Part shown: positions 10,076-22,421 of the stretch, one piece after another | Layout: each line of letters starts with the position of its first letter | Numbering within the stretch: the first letter of the stretch is position 1 | The notes under the pieces: generated by a model | Databases searched by the model: none | What the model was told of the DNA's origin: nothing | Seen by the model: only the letters and a program-made list of their open reading frames with translations | From: Sordaria brevicollis | Taxonomy: Eukaryota > Ascomycota > Sordariomycetes > Sordariales > Sordariaceae | Assembly (NCBI GenBank): GCA_033439795.1 | Contig: JAUTDP010000009.1 | Span: forward strand, 372,001 to 436,000 | Length of the DNA stretch: 64,000 nt | Direction of reading: 5' to 3' | Program-made: the position numbers and the translations under genes

Positions 10076-11704
10076 ATGAGACTACGGCAGCTGCTCATCC
10101 CCTCCCTTGCGGCCACTGCCGTCATCGCGCAGTCAACAACAGAACACAGCAAGCAGCTCGAGAAGAATGCGGCTATCGATCCCGTAGTCGACGTTCCACC
10201 GGCTGTCAAGAAGTACGGCACTAAAGATGCGCCTGTAGATGGCAAGGACGGGAAACCACACGCGGGCCCCTTCGTCGACTTCGAGTCATCTGCTCCCGAA
10301 ACCACAAAGGATTTGCCTGTTTTGAAGGACCGCCCAGAGGATCCTACGATTGTGGGCGGGAAGAAAATACCCGACACCAACGATGGAGTTATGGACGACC
10401 CCAACCGACAAGAACCCAAAGAAGGCACCACGGGCACAAGCGGTGGTGTCAGCGAGAAGACCAAGGAGAGGATTTTGAAGGAGAACGAGACCGGCGAGAA
10501 GGTCGAAAACAAGCCTCAGGCCCCGAAGGAAGCCCCTCCCCTGCCGCACGTTGAGCAGGAGAAGATCGACAAAGAAGCGCAGGACAAGTATGGCGATAAC
10601 GCAGCAGACGATGTCACGGGCTTCGAGGTAAGCTTAGCATGTCCATGAGGTTGCACCAGGGCTTTGGCTAACAATCGCTTCAGAAACCAGCAGATCTTCC
10701 CGGCAAGACACACGATAAATCACCCCCTCTCCCTGATTCGGCAGGTAGAATCGATCATCTAGACGTCTCCAGCGCGGACAAGACGGGAACCAGCCTCGGC
10801 GATTATGACAAGTCCACCGAGGGCGTCATCAGGCCTTTCCATTCCTTTTTCCTCTCCTTCACTATGATTCTGTTTTCCGAAATCGGCGACAAGACTTTCC
10901 TCGTCGCCGCCCTCATGGCTATGAAGCACGACCGCCTGGTGGTGTTTTCCGGCGCTTTTGCTGCCTTGATCACCATGACTATCCTCTCCGCCGTCTTGGG
11001 ACACGCCGTGCCCACACTTATCCCCAAGAAGATCACCAACTTTCTGGCTGCTGGCCTTTTCCTTGTTTTTGGAGCTCGGTTGCTCCGCGAGGGTATGGCC
11101 ATGAGTCCCGATGAAGGCGTCTCCGCCGAAATGCAGGAGGTTGAGCAGGAGCTTGAGGAGAAGGAACACCTCGCCCGTAAGCAGGGCCGCAGAAGGTCGA
11201 GCGTTTCTCCCTACAGTCTGGAGATGGGTCTTGGTAACCGCAAATCTCGCTCCAAGTCCCGCTTCCCTACCCCGCCTCGAAGCCCCTCCAGCTCTCCCGA
11301 TACACGAAACGCATCGCCGCGTGGAAGAAACCTCACGGAATGTCTTGCCGGCTTCAACAACCTTGTATCTCTTCTTCTGAGCCCCGCCTGGGTCCAAACC
11401 TTTGTGATGACCTTTTTGGGAGAGTGGGGTGACCGCAGCCAAATCGCCACCATTGCCATGGCGGCTGGTCAGGACTATTGGTGGGTGACTCTCGGAGCTA
11501 TCGTGGGCCACGGTATTTGCACGAGTGTTGCCGTTATTGGTGGAAAGGCTATTGCAGGCAAGGTTAGCCTGAAAGTTGGTAAGTTGTCCATTTTCCCCGT
11601 TTCCAGAGACTCATGCTGACCGTTTCCTTTTAGTCACTGTCGGTGGTGCCGTTGCCTTCCTCGTCTTCGGTGTCATTTATCTGGTCGAGGGCTTTTATTC
11701 ATAG
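10076..11704 (+). CDS. gdt1: Gdt1/TMEM165-family (UPF0016) Golgi cation transporter
   Basis: Three exons, 10,076-10,627, 10,684-11,578 and 11,634-11,704, join to 506 codons (505 aa plus TAG). The family exchanges Ca2+ and Mn2+ for protons in Golgi membranes and supports glycosylation. The protein has both family signatures in two hydrophobic repeats: EIGDKT at residues 250-255 and EWGDRS at 431-436. An N-terminal signal peptide (MRLRQLLIPSLAATAVIAQS) is followed by an unusually long, Lys/Asp/Pro-rich hydrophilic stretch to about residue 235. A second hydrophilic loop (~330-405), rich in Arg/Ser/Pro, separates the two repeats. The C-terminus ends in a last membrane helix, FLVFGVIYLVEGFYS. Introns carry GTAAGC and GTAAGT donors with CTAAC/CTGAC branch points. 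Yeast Gdt1 is about 280 aa, so the extra length is in the N-terminal arm and central loop. Confidence 0.93.
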
Positions 11705-12938
11705 GTTAGCATGGCTTATGACCTTCCAGCCCTTCAAAGCTTCACACCGTCTCGTTTAATTCGAATTGCTCGACCCTTCGCACCCGTTTCTAGAGCTATT
11801 ATTTGTAATCGCTTTAGAGACTGCACTAGACATGTACGGCAGGGTTCTCTGGGACTCTTTTATTTCCTTTTGCTCTTCTTCTCAACTTAGAAGATCTCCT
11901 TCAGCTGTGCAACGCAGTGGGCAGCTGGATAAGGTTCATGAACAAAGTCTTATCCCAGATGCCTTGCCGGAACAATGCGGTCGCGGCGGCTATTTTTCTT
12001 TTTCATCCCTTTCTAATTTCCTTCACCTATAACGCTCTTCTACGCGAAGTGTAATATCTAAACGGCATCGATGGATGTGGGTATGGTGGATCATGATACA
12101 GGCTAGGGAAACGGACATCACATACATATGGGCTATCATGACGGCGGATACTTGTGTATCAACTTTGGTGTAAAAATGATTAGAAAAACGGAATGATAAA
12201 TGACACCACCTTCGAGTGGTAAGTGTGGGATAGGCAAACTGGGAAAATGTTCGTTCTCTTTGACCAAGTTTGTGGGTTTTTGTCGCCGTCATGAAGGAAG
12301 CTTATACATGTGGCTGAGGGCCTATTAACCAATGTCGTGCCGAAAGATTTCTGGATATGAAGGATGCTTGCACGATATCTCCAGATGATTCTGTGGGAAA
12401 ATGGAGAGTATGGTCCTTCTTTCTATATATAAGTAGCTGTACGAAAATATTGATGTCCGAAATTGAAGCACAAAACTTTGGCGGACAAGCCGATGTCTTT
12501 GTTGTGGGCAAGCTTTCAACTAGCGTGGTAGCTCGCAACAGGATCCTCCAGAGTTGAAGTTTGTCGAAGTTTGTGTTGCACAGTTGAGGTCATGGAGCCA
12601 AGAAAAGAGAGCAAGGGAGGTGAAAGTCGTGCCTGAATGCCAAGACTTTGCAAACGGTCAAACTGCGTGATGACGTAGTTGGGGCATCAGGCCTCTTCGT
12701 CCCGTCGACTTCATCTGATACGGGTCATAGATTGCTTTTTTCCATTCATCGCTCAACAGCAAATCCTTTTTTTTTTCTTGGAATCGACTTCCTCTCCGAC
12801 GGAAACCTAGAAGCACCACTTCCAACACGATCTGTTACACATTCCTCGCGGATTTAACTTCCAACTGCACCCCCGCTTCGACAGAACTTTCTGATACCTT
12901 ATCTAGCTATTAGTAAACGATTATCAAGTCACGATACT
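11705..12938. other. Intergenic region after gdt1
   Basis: Holds the gdt1 3' UTR and the promoter/5' UTR of the EI24-domain gene. There is a pyrimidine-rich tract with T runs near 12,765-12,780 about 160 bp before the next start, common in fungal promoters. No coding signal or RNA gene seen. Confidence 0.6.
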
Positions 12939-14393
12939 ATGTCAGGTGTTGTGAACTCGGTCCAGGCCAAGGCCCAGGAAGTCGCGTATGGTCTCCCTTC
13001 TGAGAAGCACCTGGCCTGATACCTGATGCTGACGCCGGAATATGGGAACAGAAAAGAGGACTACGACCGCGCCAAAGCTTTGGTCAACGATGCCGCAAAG
13101 AGCGGGTCCTACTTGTATCCAATCAAGGTGTGTTCGCATGCCTTCGTAGTGAAACTTCTCGGCCGGAATATCATGTTGACGCTTTCTCCCTAAACTTAGG
13201 GAATCTTCTATTTCTTGAGCCATCGGGGCCTCTGGAAGCCCCTCCTTAAGAAGTTGGCCCCTTTTGTCACGCTTTCCGTAGGAGTGGTGACGGGCATGTT
13301 TTTCTTCACATATGTGCCGCAGCTCGCTCTCATGACCTTCGTCAACGGACCGCTCGCAGTCTTCACCACGGCAGTGCTCGTCCTGAACGAGAGCTCTGCA
13401 GTCATCTCGTTCCTCTCCAGGAACTTTGTGATGCAGGATGCGCTCCTGGACACCTTTGACGGTACCCTCATTTCCAGGGACGCTACCAACCTTGTCAGTG
13501 AAGGCAGAGAGTTGAAGTCGGGCAGAGATCCCATTCAGAGACTTGGAAAGATCCTCAAGAACCCCTTCCAGCGTTTCAGCCCCAAGGCGTTGATTCGATA
13601 TGTCATGTACCTGCCGCTTAACTTCATTCCAGGTACAGAAAGAATCTCTTCCCCCCGCCAATGCGCTACGTTTCCCAAAAGTTACATATGCTGAAACAAA
13701 AGTTGAATAGTTGTCGGCACGGTCGCATTCATTATCTTGCAAGGTAGGAGCTTGTCCCCTGTTTACATGTGAGAGGTGGGACTAACGTCCGATAGGTCGC
13801 TCTCGGGGCAGCACGGTTCACGACCGGGTAAGTCAATGAAACCAACGAAGCCTTTCTGCTCTGCAATCAAGAGATAACGATGCTGATCTCGGAGTCAGTA
13901 CTTTCAACTCAAGCGTTGGTCCGCGAGCCAGAAGGCGCAATGGCTCTCAGAGCATGTTGGCCCTTATTCTGCGTAAGTTACCTTGCGTCACTCCACCTTT
14001 TACACGAAAAAATCTCTGCGTTCTCCCCAAAGAAAAGACGGAGAGAGGTTATGGCAAAAGGATAAAGCATGGGGGACAGAAAAAAAGCAGCAAGAGATCA
14101 AGCTCGAAGAGATTGTACCCACATAAGCGTTTTTGCTAACGATGAGTTTGACAGCTTCGGTATTTTGGCAACGCTCCTTGAGATGGTTCCGGTCGCCTCC
14201 GTGTTCTTCTCCTTCACCAACGCTGGTAAGTTCCACATAAAAGGGCCAGGTAATGCCTGATAGAAAATGGAAACACCTGACAATTGTTGTAGTTGGTGCG
14301 GCTCTATGGGCAGCCGATATCGAGAACAAGGAGACCGAGATGACCGATGGCACTGCTCCTGGTCTTCGCGAAGCGGCAAAGAAAGCCGAGTGA
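12939..14393 (+). CDS. EI24-domain multi-spanning membrane protein (Rrt8/Lds-like)
   Basis: Eight exons thread in frame: 12,939-12,985, 13,052-13,127, 13,200-13,632, 13,711-13,743, 13,796-13,827, 13,899-13,972, 14,155-14,225 and 14,293-14,393, totalling 289 codons (288 aa plus TGA). After a short N-terminus, YLYPIKGIFYFLSH leads into two hydrophobic segments (about residues 62-81 and 84-103), a polar central loop (LNESSAVISFLSRNF, then LVSEGRELK), a third segment around LNFIPVVGTVAFIILQG, the YFQLKRW block, and a fourth segment with LLEMVPVASVFFSFTN. This order is that of the EI24/Rrt8-Lds1-Lds2 group; the yeast members sit on lipid droplets or the outer spore wall. The function in filamentous fungi is not established. 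Seven introns in under 1.5 kb is dense but normal for this family. The first exon is only 47 nt and was chosen for its ATG and phase. Confidence 0.83.
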
Positions 14394-17300
14394 GATGGTA
14401 CCAGAAAAGAAGAACGAAATTGTGTCAATACATCACACAGATGCGCATCCTTGAGTGGGAGGTACCTTCAAAAAGACACGGTTGGTCTATTTGAAGGTAG
14501 TGTTGCATGTTGCATCTGCTTGGCCGAAGAGGTACGGCATTTTGACAGCGCAGGATGCTGTGCGACCGGCTTATGTCCTCGCTTGATTCCGACTTCCAGG
14601 CTTTTCCTTTCATGTTTTCTATCAAAAACTTTCACCTGTCTCTTCATTTCGGAGTATTGGAGGCGAGGACATTATTCCCACTGGGCAATAGCCTCACCAC
14701 GGTGAATACGAGGATAAGCACGTTTTAATTCCATGAGGGTTCCAAAATTTTCAGCGTGGCTTCCTAGTGAGTGTTCTAAAACAAGCCTCAAGACTAAAGA
14801 CTGTCTCGAGCTGGAGCAGAGTGTATTGCACGTGTTGTCTTTGGGATAATGAGTGTCTCAAGCTTTCTAAACTTGTGTTGCTCACACTTTCGAAGCTCAT
14901 ATACAGTTAGTAATTAAACCGAAACATGTCAAGGGTTGCCGGGGAAGAAGCCTGAACAGGCTCGGCTGCAGTACTTGTCAGTTTGCTTCGCAGTCGAGGC
15001 GTCGGTCTTCTTCCCGTCATTTTTTCCAACGGCCGGATACGCCATGCAGGTAGGCACTTTGATGGTGCACAAACCCGATCTCCCCGACCAAAGCGGCGAC
15101 CAGCTTGACAGGGCCTTCTTCCGCAAGTGCAGGCAAGAGAGTGAACCAACAGGACATTTGAGTCCTAGAACTTTTGTTTTTTCTTGTCACAGACAAACAT
15201 CGGATCACGACATGCAATGTGAGCAGCCAAATGCTGACGGTAGCTTCCACTCAGGAGATTTCTGAGAGCTAGACCTTCTCAGTAACTACCTCCCAACTGG
15301 ATACATGGTACATGCTGCATCTCCCACGGCGCCACAAACCAAGTGTGTGACATTCCTTCAGGAACACCCAATCTACTCCACCGGTTGCTTACATACATCA
15401 AGTACCTTTGTCATTTTGTCTTGACGTCTTTGACTTTGTAACGGTGCCCCACGGATTTCTGCACACGCTGAGGTCAACGCCTCACGGATTTCAAGCCGAT
15501 GTGGCGCTATCTAATGGATCATCAACTTAGAACTCGGCCGCTGGCCAGTTACTTGTGGCTAGCTCTCTTTCCAACTCGAGTCTTCCTTCGCCCTTGATCA
15601 AATCACCTTCACGCACCTCGGTGAGGCTGTCCCGGGAATCCTTCAGTTTGTGGATGGCTATCCCGACATCCAGAACTATCGTGCGAGGACTGTGGCGTTG
15701 TGCTCGATGGTGTTACCACGGGAGCGAGATGACACAGGGGGGACTGTGTACAGGTCCAGTCAGCAGCCGAAAAGGGAAGTGTTTTGATAACGTGTGGAGG
15801 GAAGAAGATTCGTAAAAGGCCAGAGGACATGGATCATTATTAACGTTATCTGCAGACAAGCGTTGGGCTGATGTTGTCCCTCCTGCGTTTCTGAAGACGC
15901 CATGAGATTTGAGAGTAATTTCCAGATTATGCAGCTCTCCTATAGCTGGGACCCATTGCATTCCCACAAGATGTGAAAGATTTTGGTGCCCTAGGTATAC
16001 GTACGGAAGGTAACAAGAGGGAGCAACGAGGAGATCATCGGCGGACACGACACCACCGGACAACAAGCAAACAGTCACAGTCAAGCAACATTCTAGAGCA
16101 AAAACGAAAGGCTTGGAAGCTTTTTCTCGGAAATGCCATATCATCTCAAGGTTCCGTGCATGGAGATCCCTAGCACATAAGTTCATCGTCAGTCAGACTG
16201 GAACTCAAGGACCGAAACTGAAGCATTATCGTGATGGACACTCGGCAAGTCCAGGTACACTCTCGGGATGTTCCAGTTCCCCAAGTCCTCTGTCGTGTTG
16301 CTGTCCGAATAGCAAGGGAAGACACCCAAAGTCTCTCCCCCCCCCCCCCCCACCCACACACACAGTCGCATTGTGATGCTTGTCAAGCTGTCGGCACCCA
16401 GTTCCCTCTTCTTTTTGGTGCCGGGAACAGGGGCAGAGGAGATCCCTCAGATGGCACCACATCTCTCTCACCTGGTTGTGAGCAAGGCGGGTGGGTGGTT
16501 TTTGATGATCTCAACTTGAACCCAATAGTTCATCAACTGAGGTCTCGAAGATTAAGGGGCAAGTGTCTCTCAGGTTTCAGCCCGGTTAAGCAGGTCTATC
16601 TTTTATGAAGAGCCATTCTGGAACATCCAGATGTCATTAAGAGAGAAGACCAGGTCAACCCTGGTGCAAGTCGGAGGGCTGCCCCTTCTCTGGATGGAAA
16701 GAATGGTGACAACAATATGGGCCAGGAAGGCGCTCTCGGTCAATGTTTGACCAGCCTGTACAGTGGGAAGTGACGACTCCTTCCGCTGCGGTGACGACTT
16801 CTCGAGTTGAACGCGACGAAACATGAGGAAACCTCGAACGACCCTGCCTCAGTCATTGATTGGGACACGGAGAATTTTGCAACTACAGCTGCTGCAGTGG
16901 TTCGGGAAACGGGTGCTCCTTCTATATCTTTCTAAATCTCTCCCTCCTTGGGTTTCGTGCCGTGTGTAGAAGAACCACCCCCTCGCGTACCTACTTTTCC
17001 TTCCTCACATGCCTTCCTTCCCGGACCCTTTTCTTTCCTTTTGTCTCAACAACTCCTTGTTCCCTTCTTCTTCCTCTGCTTTCTGACTTTCCTCTCTTTA
17101 CTTAGAGGAACGTTATCCAGTCCTTCAACACAGGATTTTGCCAGTCCGCCTTCGCCTTGCCTACGTTCTCATCAGAACTGACCGGGAGGATAGACCATTC
17201 ACTCTTTTGGATTTTTGGCTTCATGCTCGCCCCTCTTTGAACTCTTCTCCCTTGGCCAGTCACTTCTATTCACAAATATCCTTGAGCAACAGCGTTAGTG

Positions 17301-17422
17301 ATAGGGTATACTCCACCATTTGATATAAGACCAAAGTCCAGAACATTGCCTGACTTTCGGTTGGCCATTGCCGTTGCATTACTTATCTTCCGGTCGGACG
17401 AAGCAAAAGTCAGCCTCTTAAA
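14394..17422. other. 3-kb intergenic region without a supported gene
   Basis: GC-balanced and not RIP-affected. Several open frames of 80-157 codons exist on both strands (for example minus 15,713-16,186), but none shows a recognisable domain and none chains with neighbours through good splice sites. The last ~500 bp are very pyrimidine-rich (16,960-17,110), as is common upstream of highly expressed fungal genes, and are likely the promoter of the giant secreted protein. A non-coding RNA cannot be excluded. Confidence 0.55.
16337..16351. repeat. Poly-C run followed by (CA)n
   Basis: Fifteen C in a row, then CCCACACACACACAG-type dinucleotides to about 16,365. Length is prone to sequencing and replication slippage. 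Confidence 0.9.
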
Positions 17423-20400
17423 ATGAAGGTCTCCAACGCGGTTGCCGGCCTTACCGTCCTTTTTGGCTTCACTTCTCCAGTCTTTGCCGATGAGGCTGGA
17501 TTCTTGGCTCGCTTGCGTCAGGCACTTGGAAAAGGCCATGTCAACAAGGCCCACGATTCTCATTACGATCTTTACGGTGGTTACACCCCAGAGGAGAAAG
17601 TATACAGCTATCCGCCTTATGGGTATCATCCACCTCCTCCACCACCACCTTCCTCGACAACAGCAGCGTCTGGTGAGTCGAGTACTACATCTAGCCGAGG
17701 TATGTGTGCCAGAAAGGAGCAATCAAAGCCAGAAAAGAAATTCACTAACAATGCTTAGGATATGGATCTGGGACTTCGAGCTCGCCGTCCTCTACCGGAT
17801 CTGAGACTTCACAGACAGATGCGTATGGGTCAAGTACCTCTACTCGTTCTTCGATAACGCGTCCTGCAACGAGCTCACCAGGTTCGACGGATTCTGTGAG
17901 CTCAGGCAGTAATCAAACAAGCCAGACAGCTCCCGAAAGCGGGCTGTCTTCCTCCATGCCTACTGCCACATCTTCTGGGTTCACAAACAGTTCTTCGTCC
18001 ACGTCTCCTAAGACTTCATCCTCGGGTTACAGCTCTTCTGCACCATCGTTATCTGTCTCGTCTGCACCAACGTCAGATACTTTGTCCGCATTACCTACAT
18101 TGGACTCTACGACTTCAACAGCACGTGGCACTGAGACTACCTCCTCAGGTTATAGCAGCCAGCCTTCCAGTATTTCTAACACAACATCTTCACTCAACAG
18201 CACATCAGCTGTATCTACTACGCCAGGCAACTCTGCCTCGGAAACGGAAAACCCTACTTTGGGAAGTACCACGTCGTCGACCTCACCTAGTCCACTGATA
18301 TCCATCAGCATTAGCGCTGGCCCTGAGAGCTCATCTGTCTCAAATTCAAGCAGTGAGATACCAACGGTGCCTCTTAGCAGTGTACCAGGCAGTTCTACCT
18401 CGGAACCATTTCCATTCACCAACACTTCGAGCTCAAGTCCCAGCTTTGGTCCCACTGGCTCGAGTGTCTCAATGCCTACCGGTGGCTCTTCAACTAGAGC
18501 TTATACTCCAACGATTGCGCCAACGTCTTCCCCAGCCTCAAGTGACTCAAGCCTCCCGAGCTCTTTATCAAGCCTATCGACGACACCAGCTCCTTTCCCA
18601 ATCTCAGCTAATAGCACAACTAGTGGCCCTTCCGGCAGTAGTGGCATACTGCCCTCAGGCTCTGTGTCCCCATCATTCCCGGCATCAAATTCAAGCTCAT
18701 GGATATTGCCATCTGGAACAAGTGCTTCCGCGCCAACATCAATGAGCTCGTACTACCCAACCTCCAACACAACTAGGCTTCCCGCTGGCGTATCAACCAA
18801 CGGAAGTATATTACCGGGTACAGGCTCCAGTCCCATAATCGCACCTACGACTGGCTTCACGCCCCCTGTATCTGGAAGCATTCTGCCATCGGGATCCTCT
18901 TCAGCTCCCTTCCCCGTCACAAACTCGACTGCACCTCCTCCTGGCCCGACTGGGTCAAGTACAACGGAATCAGATTCGCCCCAAGAGTCTTCTCTCACAG
19001 CCCCGTTCCCAGTATCAAATTCATCGGCCATTGTGCCAACTTCCACCGGAACCGGGCTTGGTACAGGCTCTTCGGCTTTGCCTGAATCATCAAATGCCCC
19101 GATATTTTCCACTAGTTCTCCAATATCCAACTCGACTGTCCCTCTTGGGACAGGTACCACACCAGTAGTACCAGGATCTACAGGAACCGGAGGTGCCATC
19201 AGCTCAGGGCTGCCGACCTCTTCTCCCGGATCCCCATCAGTGCCTTTCCCACTCACAAACAGTACCGTGCCAACTACCGGAACGGGCATTTTGCCAACAG
19301 GAACGATGTCTTCTGGTTCCGCGCCAGTTATGTCAAGTTCAGTGCCCTCGGATAACGTTACAGCGTCAGCACCGCTAAGCTCATCTGCTGGATATGGATC
19401 GAGTCTTCCCGTAACAGCTACCACTCCATATTCCGCGGGAAACTCGTCATTCTCAAATACTGGTATAGGAACTGGGCTACCTACTATTCCCCTTTCTACA
19501 CAGACTGGCGCACCTAGTGTCCCCTATCCTTTACCAAACAACACGAATCCTGTCACTGGTTCTGGAGTGAGCACGGCTCCTTTGGGGACCGGTAGCAGTG
19601 CACCAACCTCAAAAGCAGGTCCTACGGGAGGCTCTACAGCTTCTGGTACCGGCTCTTCCGCGTTACCCTTGAGCTCTTTGGCACCTAGTAACTCATCAGG
19701 GCCATATCCATTCCCAAACTCGACTACATCGATTCCTGGAGGTACAGGACCTTCTGGGACCAGCCGCGCTCCACTTACAAGCACAAACTTGCCAACAAGT
19801 TTCCTTCCAAGCAGTAATGCTCCCCTTGGGACTGGAGCATCGAGCGGCTTGCCATCTAGCATCAGCTCACAAGCTTCAAATGCGCCGTTCCCCTTGACAA
19901 ATTCAACATCAGGCTTGCCTGGACCTACTGGGACAGGCACAAGCCCGGTCAGTGATGTTTCAACTTCAGGAGCCATGTCTGAAAGTTCACTATACACACC
20001 TTATCCGTACCCGAACACTACATCGCCTTCCTTTACCACTGGGACAGGTACTAACCCTCAAATACCTGGCACCGGATCGGCAAGCTCTGTCCCTACTGGA
20101 GGTCTCTCGTCTTCAGCTCCGTTCCCGCTTTCGAACGTGACAACTCCGTATCCAGCTACTGGTACATGGTTGCCTACATCAGTGCCTGGCACAGGAGTTT
20201 CGAGCCCATTGTCAAGCGCATCCTCCATCCCAACTGCTCCATTCCCTCTTTCTAATGGGACATTGCCTGTTCCTGGCACTTCCACTGAAACACGGCCACC
20301 CGGGACAGGCTCAATGAGTGTACTTCCCACTGTCGCTTCAACCTCCGCGCCCTATCCCTATCCTAATGGTACAACACCAGCTGGGACAGGTTCTTTGGGC

Positions 20401-22421
20401 CCAACAGCTTCTTCGTTGATTCCCAGTTCTTCGCCTCCATATCCCCTTGACAACTCGACTACACCCGCATCCGGCTCTACAGGGAGCCCACTTACAACAA
20501 CAGGCTATGGAACTTCAGAAGCAGCCCCAGGAGCGACGACTTCACCACCATATCCTGCTGGAAACTCTAGTGTTCCGCTAGGCTCTACTGGAACAGGAGG
20601 TAGTGGTGCTTCCTCTCCTTCAAGCACCCGTTTCTATCCTACGTCGCAGTTCCCCACGAAAGGGCCTCCTTACCCAGCGGCAAACTCAACCTTAATTGTC
20701 GGACCTTCCAACTCCCCTATCATACCTAGCGGTTCAATTCCTGGGTCTGCTCCCACCGCGCTCCCAACCGGTCCTGGAGTCATCACGAGCAATGCTCCGT
20801 ATCCGTTGACCAACTGGACCTCCTCCTTCGGGCCAACGGGAACTGCCGTGCCGAGTAGCGGATTCGGTCCTGGCCTTTCATCGACCATGGCCCCATACCC
20901 ACTGTCCAACTTGACTACCGGGAGTAATCCTACAGCCGGCACTCCCTCACTCCCGAACTCTGGGACAGCGGCAACCAGTGGAGAGACTTCACAGAGCTCG
21001 AATTATGCCCCTTACCCGCTCACAAATGCGACTACCACGGCCCCTCTGACGGGTTCTGGGAGTCCAATCCTGACAAGTCTTACCTCGTCTTCACCTACCA
21101 GCGTGGCCCCATTCCCGTTATCAAACTCAACATTGCCTCAGGGTCCGACTGGTAGCATGGGAACTTCAGTTAGCCCTGTCGCCTCTTCTCCCTCGGGGGC
21201 AATTCCAACAAGTCAACCTGGCGCTGGTACCTCTGCTCCTTATCCCTTGACTAACAGTACTTCACCGCCAACACCAACTGGAGCACCCCCAGGAACTGGC
21301 TCGTTGACCGTTCCATTTTCCACGACGCCGGCCGGGTCTTCTTCTGGCGCACCAGTTAACACTGCACCGTTCCCCGTGTCGAATGGCACAAACAGCGTGC
21401 CAACTGGGACAGCAGGCACTGGTGGTACTCTCCCTTCTACTACGCCTGCGACAGGAACAATCCCCAGCTCCGGAACGGGCCCCATCCCCTCACCAACAAA
21501 CGGAATCTCTAACTCAGCACCATACCCATTATCCAACTATACCAGTTCCGCGGGACCTACTGCCGGGACTTCGGGGTCGTTCAGCGGCTCCGAGTCCCCG
21601 ATCTTCACATCGAGGCCCTACACTTCTGCCCCATATCCGGTCTCGAACACAAGCCTGCCTTCTAACTCCACTGGTGCCCCCTTAACGCAGACCAGCTCGG
21701 GATCAACACCGCCCAGCATTCTCACCACCGGGCCCGTCTCATCCGGATCTTCTTACTCATCCGGTGAGGCAACCTCGGCACCGTATCCTCTCACTAACTC
21801 AACTGGTCCTTTGCCGACAGGCACGGGTGGAAGTGGCTCAATGCCTCCTTTCACGCCGAGCAGCTCTCCTTCCTCGGGCACATCCGGAATCTCGACAGGC
21901 GCAAGCAGTGCGGCTTTGACCTCTGATACCATGACGCCACCTTATCCAACATCAAATGGCACCGCAACCGTACCTTACGATACGACATGCACGGAAGAGT
22001 GGACGCCGCCTCCGGAGACAAGCCCGTGCAATAGCACCGAGTTCTCAGCGTGGCCAACATCAACTCCCACAGGCAATCCAATTTCCACCTATTTCCCCAC
22101 GGTATCCTGCAACGAGACCACATTCCTCACCTACTACTCTCCAGGCTCGACACTGCCAACTTCCTCGGGTAGCTTGGACTCGACATCACTTCCAGAAACA
22201 CAAAGTGGTAAGGGTCGATCTTTTCTGCTCTTGATATACACTCACTAACAATAACTGCAGAAACGGAATCGCAATCCGCTACTTCCACAACTGGTTATGG
22301 AAGCTCGTCGAGCAGTACGCGAGGGTACTCGTCCCCTGCGTCTTCCCCTACTTACAACCCCATCGACTCCGGCATGGGCCTGCTAGATCACCATCATAAC
22401 CACAGTTCGGGACCATCGTAA
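17423..22421 (+). CDS. Giant secreted Ser/Thr/Pro-rich repeat glycoprotein
   Basis: Three exons, 17,423-17,699, 17,759-22,207 and 22,261-22,421, join to 1629 codons (1628 aa plus TAA). Residues 1-22 are a signal peptide (cleavage likely after SPVFA). Residues ~23-85 are the only non-repetitive N-terminal part (GFLARLRQALGKG, YDLYGGYTPEEK) and end in a run of seven prolines. Residues ~90-300 are Ser/Thr-rich. From ~308 to ~1495 a motif of the type AP(F/Y)P(L/V)(S/T)NxT recurs 27-29 times at roughly 40-residue spacing, separated by Gly/Ser/Thr linkers such as GPTGTG. The only three cysteines (about 1503, 1516, 1543) lie after the repeats. The C-terminus is hydrophilic with HHHHNH-like histidines, with no GPI-attachment tail. 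This is a mucin- or adhesin-like architecture for the cell wall or matrix; I do not recognise a named family. The gene ends ~460 bp from the transposon block, yet shows no RIP decay. Confidence 0.85.

Noticed and set aside
15713..16186. Minus-strand 157-codon frame in the 14.4-17.4 kb intergenic region
   Set aside because: No recognisable family, no supporting context; overlapping frames on the other strand are equally long in this GC-balanced DNA.
16231..16608. Plus-strand 125-codon frame across the poly-C run
   Set aside because: Depends on an unstable C15 tract and encodes a low-complexity Pro/His stretch; not a credible gene.
18150..21536. Several 90-220-codon minus-strand frames
   Set aside because: Shadows of the giant Ser/Thr/Pro-rich exon on the plus strand.
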